A stretch of DNA of 7,888 nt from Candidatus Bathyarchaeota archaeon (GCA_005888755.1 VBBQ01000001.1:1-7888); one strand, 5' to 3'. Shown: positions 1 through 6,152, numbered from the stretch's first letter. Translations and numbers: made by a program. The notes: generated by a model from the letters alone, not told the origin.

Positions 1-121
1 AGATTCAGACGTGGTTCGAAGGACCAGACCGCGGAAGGTACACATTGAACACGAAATACTACTCTGATAGAAATATGTGACAGGCTAGACATTAATCCAT
101 TCCATCTTTCAACATAAGAAC
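1..121. other. upstream region of the CoA-transferase; possible end of a preceding gene
   Basis: All three plus frames are open from the window edge and stop early, at about bases 48, 67 and 80. The frame ending at 80 reads plausibly as protein, with residues such as TWFEGPDRGRY. The frame ending at 67 is equally unremarkable, and a minus-strand frame from 92 is open to the edge. A C-terminal end of a preceding gene is therefore possible but cannot be assigned. Bases from about 81 onward look like the promoter region of the next gene. Confidence 0.3.
91..96 (+). promoter_or_regulatory. putative TATA-like box of the CoA-transferase gene
   Basis: The box ATTAAT is centred about 28 bases before the ATG at 122, and no Shine-Dalgarno sequence precedes that ATG. 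This spacing is what a leaderless archaeal transcript would show. The box is short and the call is weak. Confidence 0.3.
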
Positions 122-1300
122 ATGGGCCTTCCCCTACAGGGTTTGCGAGTAGTCGATCTGACGCAGGACTTCGCTGGCCCCTTCTGCACCATGATACTAT
201 CAGATCTGGGAGCAGAGGTGATCAAGATCGAGAAACCAGGTACGGGAGATGAGACCCGAGCTTGGGGTCCACCATTTGTAAACGGGATTAGCTACTATTT
301 CTTGAGTCTCAACCGGGGGAAGAAGAGCGTTGTACTGGACCTGAAGACACGCGAGGCCCAGAGGATCATCCAGAAACTGGTCGTGGACTCGGATGTTTTC
401 GTCGAGAGCTCTCGACCGGGACAAATGGCCCGGTTCAACCTCGACTATCCAAGATTACGGAAGATAAACAAAGCGCTGGTCTACGCTTCTATCTCCAGTT
501 TTGGCCAGACAGGCCCATACCGGGACCGGCTAGGCTACGATCTGATCGCGTTCGCGATGAGCGGGATCATGGCCTCTACCGGGGAGGCGGGACGATCACC
601 GATCAGGGTGGGCGTTCCAGTTGCCGACATCGCCGCAGGACATTACGCATCCAGCGCGATACTGGCCGCGCTCTCCAGAAGACTAGTAACCGGACAAGGA
701 GACTACATCGACCTCTCACTGCACGACTCCATCGTATCATGGCTCACCTATCTCGCCAGCTACTACTTCGCAACCGGCAAAGAACCACAACGGCTAGGCT
801 CCGCCCATCCAAGCATTGTCCCATACCAAGCATTCAGAAGCAAAGACAAGGACCTAGTTCTCGCTGTGGGGAACGATCAACAGTGGAAGAATTTCTGCGT
901 TGCCACAGGTCAGGAGAGATTACTTGCTGATAGAAGATTCTCAACCAACCCGTCAAGGGTCAAGAACAGACGATTCCTAATCCTCGCTCTTCAGCGAATG
1001 TTTCGCCAGAAAACGGCCAAGGACTGGCAAAGGATTCTAGATCAGGCTAATGTTCCGGCCGCACCAGTCTTCAGCATTCAAGACGTAATACGAGATCCCC
1101 AGGTCCATAACCGGAGAATGATCATCCGGGCCAGAGGCGACGTTCCGCATCTAGGCTCACCGATGGGATTCTCCAGGACAAAACCGGAGAAAACAACACC
1201 CTCCCCACAACTCGGACAACACACCAAAGAGATCCTAGCCGAACTAGGTTATTCTATTGAAGAAATCCAGAAACTCAAAGCAAACCGTGTTCTAGCGTAG
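122..1300 (+). CDS. CaiB/BaiF family III CoA-transferase
   Basis: This cytoplasmic enzyme is predicted to move CoA from one acyl-CoA to another carboxylic acid. At 392 residues it has the usual full length of family III. The N-terminal Rossmann-like part opens with LQGLRVVDLTQDFAGP (residues 5-20) and SDLGAEVIKIEKPG (27-40). The family's catalytic aspartate is matched by Asp169 in the motif GVPVADIAAG (164-173). Other family landmarks are SSFGQTGPY (125-133), GSAHPSIVPYQAF (226-238), VGNDQQW (249-255) and VPAAPV (311-316). The start is the first ATG and gives the expected N-terminus; no ribosome-binding site is visible, so a leaderless message is likely. The acyl substrate cannot be told from sequence: formyl/oxalyl, carnitine, bile-acid, succinyl and fatty-acyl members all look alike. 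A degraded partial copy lies at 2432-2602. Family assignment is firm. Confidence 0.95.
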   Translation: MGLPLQGLRVVDLTQDFAGPFCTMILSDLGAEVIKIEKPGTGDETRAWGPPFVNGISYYFLSLNRGKKSVVLDLKTREAQRIIQKLVVDSDVFVESSRPGQMARFNLDYPRLRKINKALVYASISSFGQTGPYRDRLGYDLIAFAMSGIMASTGEAGRSPIRVGVPVADIAAGHYASSAILAALSRRLVTGQGDYIDLSLHDSIVSWLTYLASYYFATGKEPQRLGSAHPSIVPYQAFRSKDKDLVLAVGNDQQWKNFCVATGQERLLADRRFSTNPSRVKNRRFLILALQRMFRQKTAKDWQRILDQANVPAAPVFSIQDVIRDPQVHNRRMIIRARGDVPHLGSPMGFSRTKPEKTTPSPQLGQHTKEILAELGYSIEEIQKLKANRVLA

Positions 1301-1324
1301 GAAGTCTGCATTATCATTGGCCAA

Positions 1325-1462
1325 ATGGTTCTCCTGGGATTCCACAACAAAAAGCCAATAGCGAGAGCGAAGTTACGCGAACTCATTGACAACATCGAAA
1401 CGATGTTCGTAGTCTTAGAAACCTCTGGGATTAATCAGCGGAGTCTCTCCCTTAGTATCTGA
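1325..1462 (+). CDS. possible 45-residue small protein, unrecognised
   Basis: An ATG at 1325 opens 45 codons ending in TGA at 1460-1462, 24 bases after the CoA-transferase stop. The predicted peptide begins MVLLGFHNKKPIARAKLREL and continues with a likely amphipathic helix containing LIDNIETMFVVLE. Its composition is protein-like rather than the Arg/Ser-rich type seen in shadow frames. There is no Shine-Dalgarno sequence and no clear TATA box, so it would have to be read from the upstream message. I do not recognise it. It may be a chance frame. Confidence 0.25.
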   Translation: MVLLGFHNKKPIARAKLRELIDNIETMFVVLETSGINQRSLSLSI

Positions 1463-1629
1463 TTGCGGCCGTCGTAGGAAACGAGCCGGAAGCCACGGGA
1501 TAGAGTCTGGAAAAGAGGGGTATTTCAAGCGTAAATGAGACGACGAGATACTCGCATAAGAAATCTTGTTGAGCATCCTAGGAAGGTCTCAGGTATTCAC
1601 ACGGGATACTGCAACTCCTATACTAAGTA

Positions 1630-1650
1630 TGGTGGGCCCGCCCGGTCTCG
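1630..1650 (-). other. tRNA 3'-end-like segment, possible attachment-site remnant
   Basis: Read on the minus strand, this 21-base segment ends in CCGGG, CGGGCCC, A and CCA. That is the order of a T-stem 3' side, seven-base acceptor strand, discriminator and CCA tail. The preceding CGAGA fits the 3' part of a T-loop. Further upstream the match stops: there is no complementary T-stem 5' strand, no anticodon arm and no matching 5' acceptor strand nearby. It is therefore not a functional tRNA. Such 3' fragments are known as attachment sites left by tRNA-targeting integrases, but chance similarity is possible. Confidence 0.3.
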
Positions 1651-1839
1651 CTGCCAATTTGGAGTGGAACTGGCAAGGATCTATGTTTCTTCAAAGGTAG
1701 GTCGAGGGTCTAGTCGAGTTTGCATGGAGCAATAGAGCGCAGCTTTGACTGCTAGTTGGTTCTGGCTACCAAGTAGAGTGTCACAAAGCGTTAGTTGTGC
1801 GGGAACAAACTTAATTCTTGGTTTCACTCGTTATTTGAC

Positions 1840-1843
1840 GGTG
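1840..1843 (+). promoter_or_regulatory. Shine-Dalgarno GGTG of the zinc-ribbon membrane protein
   Basis: GGTG lies six bases before the ATG at 1850 and matches the core of the archaeal anti-Shine-Dalgarno complement. It supports that start. A weak AT-rich stretch at about 1807-1817 could be the promoter box of a short-leadered transcript. Confidence 0.45.
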
Positions 1844-1849
1844 CTTTGA

Positions 1850-2293
1850 ATGGGCAGTGACGGCGGGTCGCTATTTGGCTTGGGTCGCGGATCACTGACG
1901 GCTATTGGGGTAATCCTGATGGTCGTTGGGATAATTCTCTTCCTCGCATCGATAGCGTCCCTGATGACGCCTACGTCAAACCAGTTTGACTTCGCAGCGA
2001 GGCAAGCGCAGATGAATTCATCGTTCGCCACGGCCCTAGTCGGGATGGTTCTTTTGGCGGTTGGATTCGGAGCGCTTAAACTTGGGATGATCAGGCCAGT
2101 GACTACGTATGTAGCGTCTGAGGCATCACCCGCGATTGAGCGTCTTTCAGAGGCCGCAGGCCAGGGGTTGGAGAGAGGATTTGGAGCAAACCCGCTTGGA
2201 AGGGAATCAGTTGTCAAAGTGAAATGCCGCAATTGCGGCTACCTTGAGAATGAGGATGCGATCTATTGCGGGAAATGCGGAAAACCCTTGTGA
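1850..2293 (+). CDS. small membrane protein with C-terminal zinc ribbon
   Basis: The 147-residue protein has a Gly/Ser-rich N-terminus, two predicted membrane helices (about residues 15-38 and 59-82) and a helical linker (about 88-110). It ends in a compact zinc ribbon, with Cys126-x2-Cys129 and Cys140-x2-Cys143 as four likely zinc ligands (CRNCG and CGKCG knuckles). Short zinc ribbons of this type are common at the ends of archaeal membrane proteins and usually serve protein-protein contacts, but the family gives no specific function. If both helices span the membrane, the two termini lie on the same side, and the ribbon is most likely cytoplasmic. GGTG six bases upstream supports the ATG. 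It lies between the intact CoA-transferase and the vestige of a second one, so it may have been inserted there. A gene is very likely; its role is unknown. Confidence 0.8.
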   Translation: MGSDGGSLFGLGRGSLTAIGVILMVVGIILFLASIASLMTPTSNQFDFAARQAQMNSSFATALVGMVLLAVGFGALKLGMIRPVTTYVASEASPAIERLSEAAGQGLERGFGANPLGRESVVKVKCRNCGYLENEDAIYCGKCGKPL

Positions 2294-2387
2294 TTTATGA
2301 CCCCTCCGCTCGTTGTACGAGGAGCTTCCGGGACTCACAGGAAATTTACAGCGGAACTCCAGGTCGAATGACTTTGAGCCCGTCCTA

Positions 2388-2393
2388 TTTTTT
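2388..2393 (+). terminator. T6 run, likely terminator of the zinc-ribbon gene
   Basis: A run of six T residues lies about 95 bases after the zinc-ribbon stop codon. Short T-runs end transcription in archaea without a required hairpin. No other gene on this strand lies between. Confidence 0.35.
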
Positions 2394-2431
2394 CCATGAA
2401 GGTCCTCATTGTGATCTGAACTCTTCATCTA

Positions 2432-2602
2432 CTGCGAGGTCCCCAGCTCCGCAATAGAAGGATGATCATCAGGTCTAGCGGCGACGCTCCGGGACTAGGC
2501 TCACCAATGAGATTCTACGAGACAAGACCGAAGAAAACAATATCCGCTCCGCAACTAGGACAACACACCAAAGAGATTCTGGCCGAGCTGGGCTATTCCT
2601 AG
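2432..2602 (+). pseudogene. C-terminal vestige of a second CaiB/BaiF CoA-transferase
   Basis: Codons from 2432 to the TAG at 2600-2602 translate in one unbroken frame. They align without gaps to residues 323-378 of the intact CoA-transferase at 122-1300, with 40 of 56 residues identical by my count. Examples are NRRMIIR, LGSPM and PQLGQHTKEILAELGYS. A 20-base stretch is identical (2558-2577 against 1214-1233). Upstream, similarity continues raggedly to about 2421 with an apparent deletion, then is lost. The N-terminal domain and the catalytic aspartate are absent, so it cannot be an active enzyme. The fragment ends 14 residues earlier than the intact protein. At 71 percent identity it looks like the remains of an old tandem paralogue rather than a fresh duplication. 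An ATG at 2462 could open a 46-codon peptide, but nothing suggests it is translated. Its stop is five bases from the end of the convergent gene. Confidence 0.85.
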
Positions 2603-2607
2603 GTGGT

Positions 2608-3240
2608 CTAGCGGATTAGTCCAACGTTTCTTGCAATATAGTGTTCGATCAGAGAGCCCGCGATCAACACGGCCAGTAGGTTCTGATTTCCTATCCAGAC
2701 CACCGCGCCTATGACCTCGGATACTGTCAGTATCAGCAGTCCAGTGAAGACGAGCCTGGTGCTGGAGAGCTTGAGGAAAGGCAGGCTCTTCTTCACATTG
2801 TCAGCGACATGGTGCTCCACGAACAGGGCCGCGAGGAAGAACGTGAAGGCGAGCAACCCGTTTACAGGTATCAGTTCCAGCCATACAAGCCAGATCGCGG
2901 ATTCCAAGCTGCTGAAGATGAGAATCTCCACGAACTGTTTCCCGGAGACGAATCGCCCGGTAGCATCCACCTGGGTAATGATATGCTCGACGAGGAGGAA
3001 TACGGCGAGGATTATTGCTGCAAAACCGGCCGCCCCGGTACGGGAGAATATCCCTCCTAGCTGCAGGATGGAGTAAGCCTGTCCTAGAACCGTAGAGGGG
3101 TCAGTGCCGTTCGAGAGCGCTAGCCACTTGACTAGGCCAACGATCTCTATCCCGGTGAATATTATTACGACGAGAAAATGGGCGATCCCTGGGAAGTGTA
3201 ACAGTCCAGGCTGCTTTTCAGCAACCTCTGGGCGAGTCAA
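2608..3240 (-). CDS. six-helix membrane protein with three-fold hairpin repeat, unrecognised family
   Basis: The 210-residue protein has six predicted membrane helices and very little else. Odd helices each carry Glu-x6-Trp: E32/W39, E113/W120, E175/W182. Even helices each carry (V/I)EH: residues 84-86, 141-143 and 198-200. The pattern implies three helical hairpins of one repeat, with a 25-30 residue insertion between the first pair (about residues 42-69). Conserved Glu and His inside or at the edge of the membrane could bind a metal or carry protons, but that is inference. I do not recognise the family. The start is TTG at 3240: no ATG occurs anywhere in the frame, and a stop lies six codons upstream. 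A weak purine-rich AGGAAG lies before it. It converges on the CoA-transferase vestige and diverges from the gene at 3416. It is very likely real, given its hydrophobic periodicity and repeat. Confidence 0.85.
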   Translation of the reverse strand: MTRPEVAEKQPGLLHFPGIAHFLVVIIFTGIEIVGLVKWLALSNGTDPSTVLGQAYSILQLGGIFSRTGAAGFAAIILAVFLLVEHIITQVDATGRFVSGKQFVEILIFSSLESAIWLVWLELIPVNGLLAFTFFLAALFVEHHVADNVKKSLPFLKLSSTRLVFTGLLILTVSEVIGAVVWIGNQNLLAVLIAGSLIEHYIARNVGLIR

Positions 3241-3415
3241 GAGGTTCTTCCTTGGCTATATGGAGGCTTGAAAAGGTCTATCTCTAGTTCAGGGACCAGG
3301 TGCTCAGCAATACGGTCGACAGTCAAGAGAAGACAAGAGTCCAGAACTAGACTTTCAACGCCATTTCATCGGTCATTGGCCAACGCTTAGTTAGCCGTCT
3401 CTAATACTTCACCTT

Positions 3416-3907
3416 ATGAAAACACCGTTGCTGATACCACTAATCATAGTGGCTTTAGTCGGCTCCTTGGCCGGTTTCTATCTCTATGACCGCTTCGTAC
3501 CGACTTCATCCTCAAGCTGTAGTGACCCCTCGTCCATTAGCAGCCACGTCTATCATCCGTACAGACTTCAAATTGTAAAATCTTGCATTACTGCTTCCGG
3601 AACAGTAGACAAGGTCATAGAGGAAGCTGACGGCGACGTTCACCTCCGAACGAATCTAGATCGGGCTTACAGCAGCCTCACGAACAGCGCCAACGACCAG
3701 TATCAATACGGCGACCTAGTTGTGGAAATAATCTGCGTAAATCCACCTAGCCAGACAGACGCGCAGTCCGCCTGCCAGAACTATACAAACCAGATACCAG
3801 TACCAAGCGCCGGCCAGCACATCACGATCACCGGCCCCTACGTTCTAGACACCAACCATTACAACTGGGCAGAAATACACCCGGTATACTCGCTAGTAAT
3901 CGGGTAG
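3416..3907 (+). CDS. membrane-anchored or secreted protein, probably OB-fold-like, uncharacterised
   Basis: The 163-residue protein starts with a Lys and a hydrophobic segment (about residues 4-24) that acts as signal or anchor. A Ser-rich linker (30-43) and an extracellular domain follow. The domain carries landmarks I associate with an uncharacterised family seen in soil archaea and bacteria: HVYHPYRLQ (44-52), SGTVDKV (61-67), DGDVHLR (72-78), GDLVVEIIC (99-107) and, near the end, GPYVLDTNHYNWAEIHPV (140-157). A short beta-rich domain with a V-x-G-x-V type strand and a final W/IHPV strand suggests an OB-type barrel; this is fold inference. Cys57, Cys107 and Cys120 could form disulfides, and Cys35 sits in the linker. 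The ATG has no Shine-Dalgarno sequence, and an AT-rich TTAGTTA near 3387-3393 fits a leaderless promoter weakly. No enzymatic residues are evident. Confidence 0.8.
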   Translation: MKTPLLIPLIIVALVGSLAGFYLYDRFVPTSSSSCSDPSSISSHVYHPYRLQIVKSCITASGTVDKVIEEADGDVHLRTNLDRAYSSLTNSANDQYQYGDLVVEIICVNPPSQTDAQSACQNYTNQIPVPSAGQHITITGPYVLDTNHYNWAEIHPVYSLVIG

Positions 3908-4072
3908 TCGGAAGAACCGAGAATAGTGAATAGAGTAGTATCAGGTTGCGACTATGTTGCTGCGCTGGTGATGGCTGTGCTCGCCTGTTGTCAAGCCTGC
4001 AGATTAGTCCCCTGAAGCCGGGGCTGTCGAACTTACGCGATTGTTCTCTCGGAACCGAGGTATTATGGGCGA
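3908..4072 (+). other. structured 3' region with two hairpins
   Basis: Between the OB-like gene and a T-run, two potential hairpins are visible. At 4006-4025, AG-CCCC pairs with GGGG-CT around a seven-base loop, with one bulged base. At 4048-4059, CTCGG and CCGAG surround AA. A third weak one, TCGG/CCGA, lies just after the stop codon. No protein-like frame belongs here; the long plus frame from 3946 is antisense to the copper protein. It is probably the 3' untranslated region of the upstream gene. Confidence 0.35.
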
Positions 4073-4078
4073 TTTTTT
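4073..4078 (+). terminator. T6 run, plus-strand terminator
   Basis: Six T residues follow two potential hairpins and lie 12 bases before the 3' end of the convergent copper-protein gene. They would end transcripts coming from the OB-like gene at 3416-3907. Confidence 0.45.
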
Positions 4079-4089
4079 CGGACTGGGAT

Positions 4090-4524
4090 TCATCCTTGCA
4101 CGAGGATTGTTCCGGTCATCTGCGGCTGATGGAATTTGCAGTGGAAGGTGAAGTTTCCTGTCTGGCTGGTTGTGATTGTTATGTTCGCGTTCTGGATCGT
4201 CGTCGATTGTGCTGCTACAACAACGTCGTTTGCGTAGGGCGCGTTTATGGTAAACGAGTGGTGTTGGTCGGTGGGGTTGTAGAAGTGAATTGTTATGGTA
4301 TCGCCTTTGTTAACGACGATGAGGTTCGACGAGTAGACATAGTCCGAGCTGAGATTTGATGGGGCGGTAAAGCTCAGGTCTTGAGCGAAAAGGTAGAGGT
4401 CTCTCGTTTGCGGTGTCGGGGCAGTGTGTGCGAAGTAGCTAGCCCCTAATCCCGTCACGCCTCCGAAGAGTGCTGCTAGCAATATCGTTGCGATGAGTAG
4501 GTTGCGGGTGCCCCAAGAGACCAT
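4090..4524 (-). CDS. membrane-anchored cupredoxin (type 1 copper protein)
   Basis: This 144-residue protein is predicted to carry electrons through a blue-copper centre on the outer face of the membrane. Residues 8-30 form one hydrophobic helix that serves as signal anchor, and the rest is a single beta-sandwich domain. Copper ligands of the type 1 pattern are visible: a His in DQHHSF (His88 or His89) and then Cys129-x2-His132-x3-Met136 in FHCKFHQPQM. The strand with VVNKGDTITIHFYNPT (70-85) is typical of the fold. There is only one Cys at the site, so it is not a CuA centre of cytochrome oxidase subunit II. The ATG has no Shine-Dalgarno sequence, and a good TATA-like box lies 27-28 bases upstream, so the message is probably leaderless. 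It is divergent from the propeller gene. Redox partners are not evident in this window. Confidence 0.9.
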   Translation of the reverse strand: MVSWGTRNLLIATILLAALFGGVTGLGASYFAHTAPTPQTRDLYLFAQDLSFTAPSNLSSDYVYSSNLIVVNKGDTITIHFYNPTDQHHSFTINAPYANDVVVAAQSTTIQNANITITTSQTGNFTFHCKFHQPQMTGTILVQG

Positions 4525-4547
4525 GATGTGATCGAAGTAGCGATGAC

Positions 4548-4556
4548 ATTAAAAGG
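4548..4556 (-). promoter_or_regulatory. BRE/TATA-like promoter of the cupredoxin gene
   Basis: On the minus strand the sequence reads CCTTTTAAT. Its centre lies 27-28 bases before the first base of the ATG at 4524, and A-rich bases before the CC resemble a BRE. This is the best promoter in the window and predicts a leaderless transcript. Confidence 0.55.
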
Positions 4557-4638
4557 TTTTACTTTGATAGTTGCTTACTTTCTCGTTTTGACGAATCGGC
4601 GACATGTGGTTTATTGTAACCACTTGTGGACGCCCCGG

Positions 4639-4644
4639 TTATAT
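4639..4644 (+). promoter_or_regulatory. TATA-like box of the propeller gene, supports a TTG start
   Basis: TTATAT is centred at about 4642, which predicts transcription starting near 4668. That is downstream of the GTG at 4626 but just before the in-frame TTG at 4677. A second candidate, TTTATTG at 4610-4616, predicts a start near 4640, also downstream of the GTG. Both argue for the shorter protein. Confidence 0.35.
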
Positions 4645-4676
4645 CCATTGACAACTCGTACTCGCCCGAAATATCT

Positions 4677-6152
4677 TTGAAAGACAATCTCCTCCCAAAG
4701 AACAAGAAAGACATCCTGCGACTGTCGACGATTCTGCTCATTATCGGAACAAGCATGGTTTACTCCATCGGAAGCGCAAGGGCTGCGAGTTTCACGTTCA
4801 CTAACTATGAACTCGGAAACACCCCTGGACTATCCTGCCCTAATACACAGGGAAACTGTTACAATTTCGCGGCAGAGCCAGCAATACGAGCCGATGCGGG
4901 TGGCAACTTCTACTCCTCCTCTGAGAACGGACTCTCAGGAGGAACTGACGCCTGGAAATCCACCGACTCAGGCCTACATTACATCTCATTGACATCACCC
5001 AACAGCGCCTCCGCAGCAGGATCACAATTCTCCCCAGCTGGTGGAGACACAGACCTAGCGGTCGCATCAGCTCTGAACGGGAACGGTTTCTACAATGTGT
5101 ACGTGGCAAGTCTAGCTCTATCCAATGTCTACGTGAGTACGAGTACTAACGGCGGGAACACGTGGTTGCTCAACCCAACAGGTGCCTCTGTGCCCGGCGA
5201 CGACAGACCATGGATCGCAGCCGACGGCGCCAGCAAGGTATGCGTCTCCTACCACAGCATTACCGCTGCAGACGATATTTTCGTCACGTGCAGCAACGAC
5301 GCGGGCACGACCTATACCCAGACAGGAAACGCGTTCGACATGAACCATCTCTGGCTCGCATCATTCCAGAACGAGATAGGAAACCTAGCAATCGACCCAA
5401 CCAACCACAACATCTACCAGTCCCTAAGTGGTATTGCAAGTGCAGGTGAGACCTCTTGCCTCAATTGTGGCTTCCATGCAGTGTGGCTTGCAGTTTCCAC
5501 GGACGGCGGTGCAACATTCACTGATCACTCGGTATACATTAACCCCGACACGTCCGTCTCCTACGGGCACCAGTTCGTAAACATAAGTGTCGACCAGGCA
5601 GGAAACGTGTACGCGATCTTCACGGACGACCACAATCTCTACTACAGTTTCTCCACTGACCATGGAACAACATGGTCCGTTCCATCTCAGATCAATCAGA
5701 GCCCGTCCGCTACTGCCATAATGCCTTGGAGCGCTGCTGGCGGAGCCGGTAAACTGGACGTCGTGTGGTATGGAACGTCCTATTACGACGGTGTGAAAAC
5801 GCCTGACAACTACCCCTCAAGCGCTTCCTGGTACGTCTATTTCGCACAGAACCTGCAAGCGACGACCCTCGGAAGCTCGTTCTCGCAACAAGCAGCGACG
5901 CCAGTAGTTCACACTGGTGGGGTCTGCGAGTCAGGGGCCACCTGTACGGGAAACCGAGACTTGTTCGATGATTTCGGAGTGGCAGCGAGCCCGGTAAATG
6001 GCATGGCATCCATTGTCTACAGCGACGACCAGTACAGCAACACGGCGACACATCCCGCGGGTCCTAATTGTACGCCGAGCCAGAACAATACCGGTTCCTG
6101 CGACAGCACCAATATTGCGAGCCAGACATCCGGCACAGGAATATTTCCCTAA
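4677..6152 (+). CDS. secreted Asp-box (BNR/sialidase-like) beta-propeller protein
   Basis: From TTG 4677 the protein has 491 residues. It starts with a classic signal peptide: lysine-rich MKDNLLPKNKKD, a hydrophobic core (about 16-32), then ARA before a likely cleavage site near residue 36. The mature part carries five Asp-box motifs of the type S-x-D/N-x-G-x-T-W/Y/F: 95-102 (STDSGLHY), 156-163 (STNGGNTW), 206-213 (SNDAGTTY), 274-281 (STDGGATF) and 326-333 (STDHGTTW). This means a sialidase-type propeller. Asp boxes are structural, so sialidase activity is not shown; no arginine triad could be identified with certainty. Cys residues occur throughout (for example CLNCG and CESGATC), suggesting disulfides. 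The C-terminus is Asn/Thr/Ser-rich, and no membrane anchor or sorting signal is visible. A longer start at GTG 4626 would add 17 residues but places an odd extension before the signal peptide. A glycan-binding or surface-adhesion role is possible. Confidence 0.85.
   Translation: MKDNLLPKNKKDILRLSTILLIIGTSMVYSIGSARAASFTFTNYELGNTPGLSCPNTQGNCYNFAAEPAIRADAGGNFYSSSENGLSGGTDAWKSTDSGLHYISLTSPNSASAAGSQFSPAGGDTDLAVASALNGNGFYNVYVASLALSNVYVSTSTNGGNTWLLNPTGASVPGDDRPWIAADGASKVCVSYHSITAADDIFVTCSNDAGTTYTQTGNAFDMNHLWLASFQNEIGNLAIDPTNHNIYQSLSGIASAGETSCLNCGFHAVWLAVSTDGGATFTDHSVYINPDTSVSYGHQFVNISVDQAGNVYAIFTDDHNLYYSFSTDHGTTWSVPSQINQSPSATAIMPWSAAGGAGKLDVVWYGTSYYDGVKTPDNYPSSASWYVYFAQNLQATTLGSSFSQQAATPVVHTGGVCESGATCTGNRDLFDDFGVAASPVNGMASIVYSDDQYSNTATHPAGPNCTPSQNNTGSCDSTNIASQTSGTGIFP

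Larger units (their letters stand above)
1463..1849. other. non-coding stretch with no convincing gene
   Basis: No reading frame here has protein-like composition together with a start signal. A 66-codon plus frame at 1535-1735 is Arg/Ser/Cys-rich with no domain or ribosome-binding site. The only distinctive item is a tRNA 3'-end-like segment at 1630-1650 (minus). The last 50 bases hold the upstream signals of the zinc-ribbon gene, including an AT-rich stretch near 1807-1817. Confidence 0.5.

Noticed and set aside
1535-1735. 66-codon plus-strand frame in the gap after the CoA-transferase
   Set aside because: Composition is rich in Arg, Ser and Cys without a domain, there is no ribosome-binding site or promoter, and it runs across the tRNA-3'-end-like segment.
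1831-2232. 133-codon minus-strand frame opposite the zinc-ribbon gene
   Set aside because: It is the antisense shadow of a gene with clear helices and zinc ligands; its own composition (Pro, Ser, Arg, Thr) shows no domain.
3968-4016. Possible C/D box small RNA (GTGATGG followed by CTGA)
   Set aside because: The C box deviates from the consensus and no C'/D' pair is present; it is better explained as an untranslated 3' region.
3946-4359. 137-codon plus-strand frame overlapping the cupredoxin
   Set aside because: Antisense to a clear copper protein; its Cys/Arg/Val-rich sequence arises from the reverse complement of the beta-sandwich codons.
4090-4524. Cupredoxin as subunit II of a terminal oxidase
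   Set aside because: Only one cysteine is present at the copper site and no oxidase subunit I or haem-binding neighbour is in the window.
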